NCBI GenBank assembly: GCA_013099015.1
Contig: CP039998.1
Span: 248,001-312,000, forward strand
Reading direction: 5' to 3'
Source: Candidatus Saccharibacteria bacterium oral taxon 488
GTDB lineage: Bacteria; Patescibacteriota; Saccharimonadia; Saccharimonadales; Saccharimonadaceae
Length of the DNA stretch: 64,000 nt
Each line of letters starts with the position of its first letter. The stretch's first letter is position 1. A program made the translations under genes and the position numbers. Below, piece after piece: positions 16,835-26,618 of the stretch. Below the pieces are notes generated by a model. That model had not been told where the DNA came from, did not search any database, and saw nothing but the letters and a program-made list of their open reading frames with translations.

Positions 16835-18110
16835 CCGCACTGCCACCTCAACCGCCAAGGCGGTGCGTCGACACCGGCCGATGTATCAGATCGTGCTGTA
16901 CATGGGGTTGTTACTGATGCTCGGGTTGGTGGTGATGTATGCGCTGGGGCCGCAGCGGGCGAATGTGTTAAATCATACGCACGGCGCGAATTATAGCGAC
17001 ACTTTCTTTTTCAATAAGCAGCTGGCCAGCGTCATTACCGCTGTGGTGGCGTTTGGTGTGGCGGCGATATTGCCGTATCGGTGGTTGACCGAGGCGTGGG
17101 CCAAGCGACTGTTTCTGGCGGGCTTGGCGGCGTGTTTCTTGTTGGTGGTTTGCGGGGCACTGCTGCATCTGCCATTTGCATCGGACACCAACGGCGCGTA
17201 CCGCTGGTTTTATCTGGGTGGACTGGGTAGTTTTCAGCCGGCGGAGTTATTGAAATTTGGCTTGCTACTGTTTGTGGCTGGGTTTTTGGCCAAGCGGGTG
17301 CGCCAAGGCAAACTCAACGATGTCAACGAGACGCTGATCCCACTTGGTATTATTATGGCGGTGTCAATGTTTGTGGTGGTGGTGCTGCAGAAAGATTTAG
17401 GAACGGGTGTGTCGCTCGTAGCGCTGGTACTGTCGGTGTTAGCGGTGTCGGGGATGGACGCTCGGCTACTGCGACGCATCGTGCTGGTGATCGCGGCTGC
17501 GGCGTTGGTGCTGACGTTCTCATCGCCGCACCGCATTGAGCGCGTGATGACCTTTATTCAGGGTGATACGCATCAATCAGCCAGCCGGGATGAAAATAAT
17601 TATCACATCCAGCAGGCCCGCATCGCCATCGGTTCGGGCGGCCTATTGGGTCTCGGCATTGGTAAAAGTGTGCAGGCGACAGGTTATCTGCCGGAGGCGA
17701 TTAACGACTCAATTTTTGCAGTGATGGGCGAGACATTTGGTTTCGTCGGTCTGTTGGTTATCTTGGCACTGTTTTCGGCGTTGCTGCTGAGCCTGCTTAA
17801 GGTGACGTCGCGGCTGGCTGATATACATCTACGGCTGGTGGTTGCGGGCGTGTTTGGCTGGGTGGCGTCGCATGTGCTGATGAATATCGGCTCGATGACG
17901 GGGATTATTCCGATGACTGGCATCTCGCTGCCGCTGCTCAGCTATGGCGGCACCAGCATGTTATTTATCGCAGCGGCGCTGGGTCTGGCATTTCAACTGT
18001 CAGCCTACACGGCGCACAAACCATTAATGGAAGGAGAGGGAAGTGGCAAAGATCTTGGCGGTCGGCGGCGGCTCGGGCGGACACGTTACGCCAGTCGTGG
18101 CAGTGTGTAA
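16827..18110 (+). CDS. ftsW: FtsW/RodA-family peptidoglycan glycosyltransferase
   Basis: A 427-residue SEDS protein with about ten membrane helices. Diagnostic parts are GAYRWFYLGGLGSFQPAELLKFGLLLF, VVVLQKDLGTG, the catalytic loop and LPLLSYGGTSMLF. It polymerises lipid II at the septum with FtsI. The start is TTG 16827, overlapping the mraY stop, or an internal ATG at 16880. The 3' end overlaps murG by 68 nt, an unusually long overlap; the extra tail is arginine- and glycine-rich. Confidence 0.88.
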   Translation: MRNRTATSTAKAVRRHRPMYQIVLYMGLLLMLGLVVMYALGPQRANVLNHTHGANYSDTFFFNKQLASVITAVVAFGVAAILPYRWLTEAWAKRLFLAGLAACFLLVVCGALLHLPFASDTNGAYRWFYLGGLGSFQPAELLKFGLLLFVAGFLAKRVRQGKLNDVNETLIPLGIIMAVSMFVVVVLQKDLGTGVSLVALVLSVLAVSGMDARLLRRIVLVIAAAALVLTFSSPHRIERVMTFIQGDTHQSASRDENNYHIQQARIAIGSGGLLGLGIGKSVQATGYLPEAINDSIFAVMGETFGFVGLLVILALFSALLLSLLKVTSRLADIHLRLVVAGVFGWVASHVLMNIGSMTGIIPMTGISLPLLSYGGTSMLFIAAALGLAFQLSAYTAHKPLMEGEGSGKDLGGRRRLGRTRYASRGSV

Positions 18111-19206
18111 GGAGTTGCGCTCATCGGGTGATCACGAATTGCGGTTTTGGTGTGATCGGAAGTTTGGCGCTAGCGCTCGCGGTATTTTTGGTAAATTTGA
18201 CGAGACGGTCCCGGTTGAGCTGATTATTGCTGGCAAGATCCGCCGCTACCATGGTAAAAGCATGACGTTTCATCTTCGACCGTCAATTTTACTACCGAAT
18301 CTGCGCGATATCTTTTTGGTGGGGGTTGGGTTTATTCAGAGCTTTTGTAAGTTGCTCAGATGGCGGCCGGATGTGATTTTTATCAAGGGCGGCTACGTGT
18401 GCCTGCCGGTTGGCTATGCAGCGCGGCTGCTGAAAATTCCGCTGGTGCTACATGATTCGGATGCGCATCCGGGACTGACCAATCGACTACTGGCGCCATT
18501 TGCTGCCAAGATCGGCACCGGGGCGCCGCTGGAGCACTATAATTATCCTGATGTCAAGGCAGAGTATGTCGGCATCCCAGTGGCTGAGGAATTTCGACCA
18601 TACAGCGCGGCTGAGCGGCGGCAGCTAAAGGTGAAGTTTGGCTTTGATCCGGCGCGGCCACTGGTGGTGGTGACTGGCGGTGGACTGGGAGCGGCGCGCC
18701 TCAACGAAGCGGTGGTAGCCACGCGCGAGCAGCTGCTGGCTGAGGCGTCGGTGTTCTTGATCTCTGGTAAGCATCAGTTTGACGAGCTGAAGGAGCGTGT
18801 TGATAGCCGGGCGGGCTGGCGACTAGAAGCGTTTGTTAATCATGGTATGGCCGAAGTATTGGCGGCAGCGGATGTGGTGGTGGCGCGGGCTGGTGCGACG
18901 ACGCTACTGGAGCTGGCGGCGCTGCATAAGCCAGCGGTGATCGTGCCGAATGGTATGTTGACGGCTGGGCATCAGCTCAAGAATGCCAAGGTGTATCAGG
19001 ACGCGCTGGCGGCAGTGATCATTGAGGAATCAACGCTAGAACAGACGCCAGAGGTGCTGAGCAAGAAGGTCATTGGCCTCGTCAAGTCACCGCGGATCTT
19101 GGCCGGCCTCGGGCGAAACATCGGTACATTTGCCAAGCCCAACGCCGCCAAAGACATGGCAGCGATGCTCCTCACCGTCATTCGTCGACAGGGGAGACGT
19201 CGGTGA
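18043..19206 (+). CDS. murG: UDP-GlcNAc transferase MurG
   Basis: A 387-residue GT-B glycosyltransferase that adds GlcNAc to lipid I to give lipid II on the inner membrane face. The N-terminal glycine loop AVGGGSGGHVTP, the middle SDAHPGLTNRLLAPFA, VVTGGGLGAARLN and the donor-site RAGATTLLELAALHKPAVIVP are as expected. GTG start behind GGAAGGAG (about 8 nt), inside the ftsW 3' end. The stop overlaps ftsQ (GTGA). Confidence 0.93.
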   Translation: MAKILAVGGGSGGHVTPVVAVCKELRSSGDHELRFWCDRKFGASARGIFGKFDETVPVELIIAGKIRRYHGKSMTFHLRPSILLPNLRDIFLVGVGFIQSFCKLLRWRPDVIFIKGGYVCLPVGYAARLLKIPLVLHDSDAHPGLTNRLLAPFAAKIGTGAPLEHYNYPDVKAEYVGIPVAEEFRPYSAAERRQLKVKFGFDPARPLVVVTGGGLGAARLNEAVVATREQLLAEASVFLISGKHQFDELKERVDSRAGWRLEAFVNHGMAEVLAAADVVVARAGATTLLELAALHKPAVIVPNGMLTAGHQLKNAKVYQDALAAVIIEESTLEQTPEVLSKKVIGLVKSPRILAGLGRNIGTFAKPNAAKDMAAMLLTVIRRQGRRR

Positions 19207-20120
19207 AATTACCCTTTTCTCGGGCAAAATCTACGCCGACCACACGCCGCGAAATTGCGGCTCGTCGTCAAGCAGCGCTAATTAACGAGGATAGTTCATT
19301 CGAGACAGCCTATCGCCGTAATCGCAATCTCAACACCCGCCACACTGCCTCGCCGGTCGAGACCTCAGAGCGCACGGTTCAGCATGCGAAATCTCGACGT
19401 CGCCAGATGCGGTGGATCGTCCTATTGAGTAGTGTACTGGTGATTATTATCGCCGCCCTACTTGCGTGGCAATGTACCGTCACGGTATCAGTGCAAACGC
19501 CAGATGCGGCGAGCGCCAAAGAGGCCGATCGCTACCACCGCCTCATTGATGAATATCTCAGTGCACGTCCGGTCGAGCGATTCTTGTTTGTACTGAATCA
19601 CCAGTCGCTGGCTAGTTTTTTCCTCGAGAAAGCCCCGGAGGTCAAGACGGTTCGCCTCGAGGCCGATCAGCTCGTCAGGCCGCGCCTCAAACTTACCTTT
19701 CGCCAGCCAGTCGTCCAGTGGACTTCTGGTGATAAAAGCTATTTTGTTGACGATGCAGGCGTGACATTCTCGACCACCTACGCGAGCTCGCCGTCAGTCA
19801 TCGTCAAAGACCAGAGCGGTGTGCCGACTGCCGCCGGCCAGGAGGTTATCAATCGCCATTTCCTTAGCTTTCTTGGTCAAGCTGTCGCCGGCTTTCGTGA
19901 GCACCAGCTAGAGGTTACGGAAATTATCCTGCCGCAAAACACCGTCCGCCAGGCGCTTCTGTCAATCAAGGGCCGTCCATATAGCATTAAAATGACCACC
20001 GACAGGGAGGCGGCAGCGCAGGTAGCGCAAGCGGTCAAGGCCATGGCGTTCTTCCAGAGTAGTGGCGCGGCTCCTGCATATATCGATGTGCGCGTCAATC
20101 AGCGAGTGTTTTATAAGTAG
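19203..20120 (+). CDS. ftsQ: FtsQ-like division protein
   Basis: A 305-residue bitopic protein with a long basic N-terminal tail (about residues 1-75), one transmembrane helix (about 76-98, WIVLLSSVLVIIIAALLAW) and an extracytoplasmic part with a POTRA-like segment (about 115-200). Position directly after murG and the topology support FtsQ/DivIB, which links the FtsL/FtsB pair to the divisome. GTG start overlapping the murG stop. No murC, ftsA or ftsZ follows; the cluster ends here. Confidence 0.75.
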   Translation: MKLPFSRAKSTPTTRREIAARRQAALINEDSSFETAYRRNRNLNTRHTASPVETSERTVQHAKSRRRQMRWIVLLSSVLVIIIAALLAWQCTVTVSVQTPDAASAKEADRYHRLIDEYLSARPVERFLFVLNHQSLASFFLEKAPEVKTVRLEADQLVRPRLKLTFRQPVVQWTSGDKSYFVDDAGVTFSTTYASSPSVIVKDQSGVPTAAGQEVINRHFLSFLGQAVAGFREHQLEVTEIILPQNTVRQALLSIKGRPYSIKMTTDREAAAQVAQAVKAMAFFQSSGAAPAYIDVRVNQRVFYK

Positions 20121-21533
20121 CGGGCAGGGGTGAATTACTCGTTCGCGCGGGTTGTAGGTCGAGCCACCAATAGGGTAGAGACGGAGCCCATTACTCCGCT
20201 AGTTCGCTTTTTGTTCGTTTATCAGAGGATTAAGAAAAACATAGTTATAATATCAAAATAGCAAAAAATCAAATAAGGTGCTTGTGGAAAAATAGAGCAG
20301 GGGAATAAAATAGGAAAAAAGTCAAATATTTGTAGGCTTAACCAGCGGGATGCTGTGTTTGTCGTGCATGGTCTCGTATAAGCGCATATGCCCATGCTGG
20401 GTGGTGCCTTGTGATGTGGAAAAGTCTACGAGTTACGCCTAGATTGTAACAACGTTTAGTTTGGTAAGGCCTAGCTCGCGATATTTATTTGAGAGACGGA
20501 GGCGACGCTGGCGCTGGAGGCATCCCAAACTCCCCCGGCTGAAAGTCGAAAGTGATTAGTGTGGCCCGTTCTGTTTATGGTAGCTTGAACGTATCCTGGT
20601 ATTAGCACTCACCGTAGTGCGGTGAAAACCCGGAGGAGATCCCCCGCCGCAAGAGGTGTTAGGCGAAAAAGTTATCAATGGTATATTAAGTGTGGATATT
20701 TGAAGTCTAGCGTATCGAAATAACTATAATACGTAAAAGCTACCTTGTGCGACATTAAATTATCTACGGAAAGACGCATGCTCTATCGTCTCTTCGCGAT
20801 AATATTTTTTGTTTTGTATGTAATGCTAGCCTAGCTTTGACTGCCCTTTACTGGATGCCCCGTGCTGTTACCGTGATTGACGGATAAATCTACCGAATGC
20901 GGTTTTGCGGAATTTATTGAAAACTTTGTTTTACTTACCTCGGCGTTTTATGTTTTATGGTGATTGAACGCTTCTGTCTTTATTCTCATTTATTGCCAGT
21001 AATTAACTGTATTCCTAATAATTATTATAATAAAGTCTGTGCATGCTTATACATGAGTCTTGGGGCGGAAAGCTCAATATGACAAGTTCGCTTTTTGTTC
21101 TATCATTTTCAAGCATTGATTTTTGAATGACAAGGGTAGAGTTTTTTCATTTGATAGTTTCGCTATTCCACTAGCCTGCCTTAAATTGCAGCAGGAGTAG
21201 GAGTATACTTGTGCTGCTCATAATTGAGCTAACAAAGAGCAACTGCGCTTTTGGTGGTCAAGGCGATTTATGAGTGGCCATCGTCAAGCTCTATGACAAT
21301 GGGCGGCTCTACGTCATTTGCTAGCTAGGGGCGGGATCACTGGAAACCAAGTTACGTTTAATGTATTTTATGATATATTTATAGGTGAGTTCCCGATGGA
21401 TTACTAATAGGACTTGTGTCTGTAAGCAGATTCTAGATTGCTAACGCCCCGCAAGTCGTCGTCCATCAGGGGTGTACCAAGCAATAACGGGACAAATGAG
21501 TTCCCTGCTATGTTGAATTGACAGGAGATATCA
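20121..21533. other. 1.4 kb gene-free region with a structured GC-rich block
   Basis: No ORF with a convincing start is found on either strand. A block at about 20490-20670 is GC-rich and has several short complementary arms (for example CACCG/CGGTG around 20618-20632). A 16-nt direct repeat, AGTTCGCTTTTTGTTC, occurs at 20201-20216 and 21085-21100. TATAAT boxes lie at 20246-20251, 20725-20730 and 21026-21031. I could not match the region to tmRNA, RNase P, SRP RNA or a known riboswitch by eye. Confidence 0.6.
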
Positions 21534-22454
21534 GTGGTCAGAAAAAATTTTAAACAAACAGATAAGGAAAATAAGAGTAAGCCCGCTGTTAAAAAGCATA
21601 AGCGTGGCTGGCTTATCTTTGGCGGAGTTGTCGTTACCCTTGCCGTTATAGGACATATCAGCAATGCAGTGGAACAATCTCGCCTCGAGAAGGACAATGT
21701 TCCTATCATTATTTCCAATGTGGATGAAAACATTAAACTTGATTATCATACGAATAAGCGTGAGATATCCGCTAAAATATCGGGCATTAGTTCGTTTGCT
21801 GAAGTAAAAATATCGGAAAATAAGATTGAGGTTCATGATCACAAAGACGCAGCTGGTAGTGTCAAGTATGAGATTAAAGACATCAAAGAGGGTGATAGCG
21901 ATATTTCTATCTCTATTGTTGATGGTAAGCGTCGCGGCGATAAGACCATTAAGATTCATCGTCAGACAAAAGCTGATTATGACAAACAAGAGCTAGAAAA
22001 AGCTCTCAAGCGCGCCGAGGAATCAGTCAAAAAAGCCGAAGAACAATCGAGTGATGAAAATATATCTCGCGCCAAGTCAGATATTGGTAAATTACCAGAC
22101 GGCAAACGTACGCCATTCTCTGAACGTATTGCCAAATTAGAAAAAGCCAAGCAGGAAGAAAAAGAACGCGCCGAGAAGGCCAAGAGAGACGCTGAGGAGA
22201 AGAAAAAGCAAGAAGAGGCAGCGGTTGCCGTAGCTAAAGCTCGGCAGCGACAGCAGCAAGCGCGACCGCAGCCTGCACCTCGTCAAGCTATCCCTACTCC
22301 TGCCGCTCCGCAGCCAGCTCCGGCAGAAATTCATTTCCGTAATTGCAAAGAGGCACGCGCCGCTGGTTATAGCCACATGCGCCGGGGTGAGCCTGGATAT
22401 GCACCGCACCTTGATAGAGACGGCGACGGCATAGCTTGCGATAAGCATAAATAG
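21534..22454 (+). CDS. Membrane-anchored Excalibur calcium-binding domain protein
   Basis: A 306-residue protein with a short basic N terminus, one transmembrane segment (about residues 26-46), a beta-rich middle, a long charged coiled coil (about 150-240, rich in K, E and A), a P/Q/A-rich linker and a C-terminal Excalibur domain (FRNCKEARAAG ... LDRDGDGIACD), where the D-x-D-x-D-G loop binds calcium. It is probably displayed outside the membrane. Start is GTG 21534 behind ACAGGAG. The protein resembles surface-attachment proteins; partner unknown. Confidence 0.8.
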   Translation: MVRKNFKQTDKENKSKPAVKKHKRGWLIFGGVVVTLAVIGHISNAVEQSRLEKDNVPIIISNVDENIKLDYHTNKREISAKISGISSFAEVKISENKIEVHDHKDAAGSVKYEIKDIKEGDSDISISIVDGKRRGDKTIKIHRQTKADYDKQELEKALKRAEESVKKAEEQSSDENISRAKSDIGKLPDGKRTPFSERIAKLEKAKQEEKERAEKAKRDAEEKKKQEEAAVAVAKARQRQQQARPQPAPRQAIPTPAAPQPAPAEIHFRNCKEARAAGYSHMRRGEPGYAPHLDRDGDGIACDKHK

Positions 22455-22476
22455 CGTATTTTAGTGCCAAAATAAT

Positions 22477-22506
22477 AACCAAGCCAGCTTTTAATTTGGC
22501 TTAGTT
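22477..22506. terminator. Bidirectional hairpin between convergent genes
   Basis: AACCAAGCCA (22477-22486) pairs with TGGCTTAGTT (22497-22506), with one mismatch, around a 10-nt loop. It lies between the convergent ends of the Excalibur gene and the VirD4-like gene. No long T run is present, so strength is uncertain. Confidence 0.5.
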
Positions 22507-22598
22507 ATTAGTTATTTGTGTAGTTTTTATGCTGTCTTTGGGGCTGTTTTACCGTGTAGAAGTTTTCTATTTTTGTCGAGAGGCTTAATTATTATATA

Positions 22599-25283
22599 TC
22601 ATGCAGCACTCTTCTTCCGTCGTCGTCGGCGTTTCTTTGGTGTGGTGGTGTCGGTGGCTGCTGATTCAAATGCGCTGTTGCCGCGGATTTGCAAGATGAC
22701 TTCGCCACTGTCTGTGACGGGTGCGACGGGTTCAGGTTGTGGTGCGGGGTGTTGGGTGTTAGTGGCCGTGGTTCCCTGCACCGGTTGACTAGTGGCTGCC
22801 TGAACGGGCTGGGCTAGTGCAGCTGCGGCGACGGCTTGTGGGCGCGGCTGGGTGGGCTGCTTTTGCGGGCGTGGCGGCATGATGACGGCGGCAATTTCTT
22901 GCTCGACGTCTTCCCTGTTTCGCGAGTACATGCGCCGTGAATGTTCGATGATGTGCGGCGTGTTGTCGGCTTGGCTCGGCGGGAGCTCGAGAGTGCGCGC
23001 GGAAAAAGCTGGGGTCTTCTCTCCCCCGATGACCATGTTGATGACGAAGTTGCGATTGTGCATCTGCAAGAGGTCGACGGCTTCGAAATTCGGTTCAAAT
23101 TGCTTGGCGAGAATTGGTGCGTCGTCAGCGGAGACGCGGAATGAGATCATGGTACCGACGTTACCAAACACCGCGTCGCGCACGGTTTCGTTCATTTGTG
23201 AGATGTACTGGTTGGCGACGGTCAGGTTGAGGCCATACTTGCGGGCTTCGGATAAGATGGTGGCAAATGAATCGGTGGCGAAGTTCTGGAACTCGTCGAC
23301 GTAAAGATAGAATGGACGGCGGTCGCGGATGTCTGGGATGTCCGAGCGGCTCATGGCGGCCAGCTGAATCTTGGTGACTAGGAATGAGCCGAGGATGGCG
23401 GCATTGTCTTCGCCGATCAGGCCCTTGGATAGATTAACGATGAGGATTTTGCCCTCGTCCATGATTTGGCGGATGTTGAAGGTGGATTTGGGCTGGCCGA
23501 TGATGTTGCGGATGATGGGATTGGCGGTAAAGGCGCCGACCTTGTTGAGAACTGGTGCGACGGCCTCGGCGATGAATTTGTCGTTCCAGCTGGCGAATTC
23601 GACGTTCCAGAACTGCAGGACTACGGTGTCACGGCAATAGCCCAACGTTTCTTTACGGAAGTTTTTATCAGTTAGCATGCGGGTGATGTCGAGCATGGTT
23701 GTTTCTGGCCGGTCGAGCAGTGCCAAGATGGTGTAGCGCAAGATGTATTCCAGTCGTGGTCCCCAACTCTCGCCAAACATACGCTTCAGAACACCGATGA
23801 CCTCTGATGAAATGTTGGTTTTTTGGTTCGGGTTAGTGACTTCTAGCGGGTTGAAGCCAAGCGGATAGGCGGTGTCGGCTGGGTTGAAATAGACGACGTC
23901 GTTTAGCCGTGAGCCGGGGATGAATTTCATATTGTTGATGGCAAAATCACCGTGCGGGTCGATGATGGCGTAGCCTTGATTGTGAAAGATGTCGCTGAGC
24001 GCGAATAATTCGAGCAATCCCGACTTGCCTGCCCCCGTCTGGCCGATGATGTAGACGTGGCGCGAGCGGTCGTAGCGCAGCATGCCGAACTGGTGGTTGA
24101 TACCGCGGAAATTAGTGACGCCAAAGGCGGAAATTTGGTCGTCATTAGCGTCGCTGCCGGTTAGGACAGGCAGCTTGGACGGTGGCTCGGCGGTTTTGGC
24201 GCTGGCCCAGACGATGTTTGGCGTCTCGACATTGGTGTGCGGCAAGTGAAAGACGGAGGCCAGTTCTTCGATATTCAGGATGTAGCCATCGCCGTAAAAC
24301 GCGCGCTTGCGGTACTTGTCGAGAAACTCCTTGCCGAACGCACCCTTGACAGCGCGAAAGCCGTTGAGGTTGGTTGAGTTGAATTGCTTAAAAGCACCGA
24401 CCAGCGCCTGCATATGTAGCTTGGCGCTGGTTTGATCTTCGCCAAGGTACGCCAGGCGGATCTTGACGTCATAGCCTAATTTAGTGGCTTTCTTCTCTGC
24501 CTCAGAGACGCGTGTCTTGTCACGCTCAGATAGCTCGGGCGCTTTTTTGCCATCACTTCCCTGGCCTGGTGGTTTCCAGAGAGCCTCCAGTAGCGTACCA
24601 ATCCATTGCAGACCGCCACCGCCGAGTCCGGGAATGAGTTTATGCCCACTCTTGACGCTGGCGATCCAGCGATCAGCAGACTGTTGCCAGCTGTCGGCGA
24701 TCGGCCTGATGAGCACCTGCACCCAGAGTTCCTCGCCGGTCAATTCTAGCTTGGCCAGCGTACCGGTAATCCCCGCCAGTGGATCGACTTCAAAGGTTTG
24801 AAAGGTGCGAATTGGCAAGAATTCTGGCGCCGTCAAGGTTAGCTCGGTGGTGTACACGGTGGAGTGCTCGCGCTCGTGCTCGGTGTAATCTTCGCTGGCG
24901 ACGTGGATTTGAACGGTTGGGTATTGGGCGTAGATTTGTCCCTCGACGAAACTTTGTAGCGTTCGGGGTACCCAGACGTAAAAACGAATTTGACCGTTGA
25001 CCGAGGCGATTTCAAAGCTGATATGCTCCTGCCGACCGCCCGATAGTTTGAGTTCGCGTTTGTCGCGCAAGATGCCGTGTAGGCTGGCGAACAGCTGCTC
25101 GGCGGCTAGCTCTTTCTTGTCGTTGGCTTTGGGAATTTCGAGCACTAATAACACGCTCTCGGTCGGTTCGAATTCGTCGGCCCGCTGATAGTTGCGCCAC
25201 GTCAAAAATGATAGCACGGCTGTGATGGGTATCCAGACGTACCACTGCGTTAAAAAACTAATCATCGAAGAGATAATTTCCAT
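22599..25283 (-). CDS. VirD4/TraG-like type IV secretion ATPase
   Basis: An 894-residue membrane-anchored ATPase. One N-terminal transmembrane segment (about residues 8-27) is followed by a long alpha/beta region (30-400). The motor has Walker A IIGQTGAGKSGLL (about 425) and Walker B FYLYVDEFQNFA (about 650), and the C-terminal 100 residues are P/Q/A-rich, ending in a lysine/arginine cluster. It resembles DNA-pumping coupling proteins (VirD4, TraD, HerA). No relaxase or mating-pair genes are near, so DNA uptake or export is an open question. Confidence 0.8.
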   Translation of the reverse strand: MEIISSMISFLTQWYVWIPITAVLSFLTWRNYQRADEFEPTESVLLVLEIPKANDKKELAAEQLFASLHGILRDKRELKLSGGRQEHISFEIASVNGQIRFYVWVPRTLQSFVEGQIYAQYPTVQIHVASEDYTEHEREHSTVYTTELTLTAPEFLPIRTFQTFEVDPLAGITGTLAKLELTGEELWVQVLIRPIADSWQQSADRWIASVKSGHKLIPGLGGGGLQWIGTLLEALWKPPGQGSDGKKAPELSERDKTRVSEAEKKATKLGYDVKIRLAYLGEDQTSAKLHMQALVGAFKQFNSTNLNGFRAVKGAFGKEFLDKYRKRAFYGDGYILNIEELASVFHLPHTNVETPNIVWASAKTAEPPSKLPVLTGSDANDDQISAFGVTNFRGINHQFGMLRYDRSRHVYIIGQTGAGKSGLLELFALSDIFHNQGYAIIDPHGDFAINNMKFIPGSRLNDVVYFNPADTAYPLGFNPLEVTNPNQKTNISSEVIGVLKRMFGESWGPRLEYILRYTILALLDRPETTMLDITRMLTDKNFRKETLGYCRDTVVLQFWNVEFASWNDKFIAEAVAPVLNKVGAFTANPIIRNIIGQPKSTFNIRQIMDEGKILIVNLSKGLIGEDNAAILGSFLVTKIQLAAMSRSDIPDIRDRRPFYLYVDEFQNFATDSFATILSEARKYGLNLTVANQYISQMNETVRDAVFGNVGTMISFRVSADDAPILAKQFEPNFEAVDLLQMHNRNFVINMVIGGEKTPAFSARTLELPPSQADNTPHIIEHSRRMYSRNREDVEQEIAAVIMPPRPQKQPTQPRPQAVAAAALAQPVQAATSQPVQGTTATNTQHPAPQPEPVAPVTDSGEVILQIRGNSAFESAATDTTTPKKRRRRRKKSAA

Positions 25284-25322
25284 GCTATTTCATTATCTCA
25301 CCCCTTATAGATAAATGCAAAC

Positions 25323-26378
25323 CTAGGCTTCGCTGACCAGAATGTAGGTGGCCTTGGCGGAGCGTTGGAATTGCGGTTTGGCTTGCAAGTTGAGCAGAAT
25401 GGTGGTTTCTTTGACTTGACGCTTGTCGAGGACGCGCTTCACGATTTCATCGCGGTGCAGCGGCTCGCCGGCCTCGCGTAGGACGCTGGCAATGATGTCA
25501 GCGACGGTACCGCGAGCGTAACCCCACGACTCGAGGGCGTAAATACCGCGGCCGATCAGGACGAAGCGTTTGTCTTTGATGAGTTCGTTGTGAATGGCTT
25601 GGATGGTGACATCTTTGCGTTTGAAGTCGCTGTCCTTGATGGCTTTAGCGATGTCCGAAAAGTGCATTGGCTGACCGTTGCTGTCGAGAATGACGAAGAT
25701 CTTGTCACGAATGGTTTTTGGGTTGACGAGCGGCCACTTGATCAGGCCCCACAGCCCTCGGAGGTGAGCTAGTTTCTTGCTGATTGAGGCGAGCGCGGCG
25801 ATGTTGGATGGGTGCTCGTAATTGAGCGTTTTGTGTAGTTCCTCAGCGGTGACTGGCTGGCCGTGCTGTTTGATGGCTTTGACGATTTCTTCGACTTGCT
25901 TCTTGATATTCTTCTCGTCGTTTGGCGTGCCGATGATGGCTGAGTGGTAATAGTCATCGTTCTCGGTGATGATGTTGACCGACGGATTGAGCTCGGCGAT
26001 AAAGGCGACGTGTGATCGTTCGCTATCGGTGACATCCCGGCCGAGGACATGCTTGGCGAGATTATGTAGTGGCGCCGCCCGGCCCATTTCTGACAGGTGT
26101 GAGGTGACCATCTTTTCGGCCGCTGAGGCGTTTGGTATACCGCCATCGGCCACCAGCAAGCGCAGGCGAACGAGGATAGCCTTCTCGAGCTGGCGGACAC
26201 GCTCACGAGTGATTCCGAGCATGTCGCCGATCTGCTCCAGTGTCTCCTTATTGCCATATAAACCAAAGCGACGGCTAATAATCTCTTTCTCACGCTCCTG
26301 CGGAATCTGCGCCAAGACATCCTCGGCCGCTTGCCGAAGCTGCTTGTCTGGTGCGCTCTGTTCTTGTGTGTCGCTCAT
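25323..26378 (-). CDS. Sigma-70 region 4 / HARE-HTH regulator
   Basis: A 351-residue regulator. The N-terminal 75 residues are a sigma-70 region 4 (ISRRFGLYGNKETLEQIGDMLGITRERVRQLEKAIL), the part that contacts the -35 box. After a linker come winged-helix segments of the HARE-HTH/RpoE-delta type (for example IRDKIFVILDSNGQPMHFSDIAKAIK at about 220-245 and a further copy at 290-330). Region 2 is missing, so it is not a complete sigma factor. A good promoter lies upstream (26442-26469). It probably modulates RNA polymerase. Confidence 0.75.
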   Translation of the reverse strand: MSDTQEQSAPDKQLRQAAEDVLAQIPQEREKEIISRRFGLYGNKETLEQIGDMLGITRERVRQLEKAILVRLRLLVADGGIPNASAAEKMVTSHLSEMGRAAPLHNLAKHVLGRDVTDSERSHVAFIAELNPSVNIITENDDYYHSAIIGTPNDEKNIKKQVEEIVKAIKQHGQPVTAEELHKTLNYEHPSNIAALASISKKLAHLRGLWGLIKWPLVNPKTIRDKIFVILDSNGQPMHFSDIAKAIKDSDFKRKDVTIQAIHNELIKDKRFVLIGRGIYALESWGYARGTVADIIASVLREAGEPLHRDEIVKRVLDKRQVKETTILLNLQAKPQFQRSAKATYILVSEA

Positions 26379-26441
26379 GGCTTTATGTTAAATCCTCTCT
26401 GCCTCACCTCAGAAGTTATGTTGATATATGACGATATTGCT

Positions 26442-26469
26442 ATTATACAATAAAACACTTTCGTGTCAA
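26442..26469 (-). promoter_or_regulatory. Promoter of the sigma-region-4/HARE gene
   Basis: On the minus strand TTGACA (26464-26469) and TATAAT (26442-26447) are 16 nt apart. Transcription would start near 26436, giving a leader of about 58 nt before the ATG at 26378, unlike the leaderless genes nearby. Confidence 0.75.
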
Positions 26470-26618
26470 GCAAGTCGTATAGTACGCCATAATTATAGCA
26501 TGTATTTAACAATTTTTGCAATGAAATGGTGTGATAGTTTTTAATTTTGTGAATTATGGGAATGTGGTCTATACAGCACTAATAAAATGTGGCTTGATTG
26601 AGTTATTTTGCGGGTCAA

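Noticed and set aside
20320..20670. RNase P RNA or tmRNA candidate (GGCTTA near 20336)
   Set aside because: The other conserved strands (ACAGAA, GAGGAAAGUCC, or a tag ORF with CCA end) are absent.
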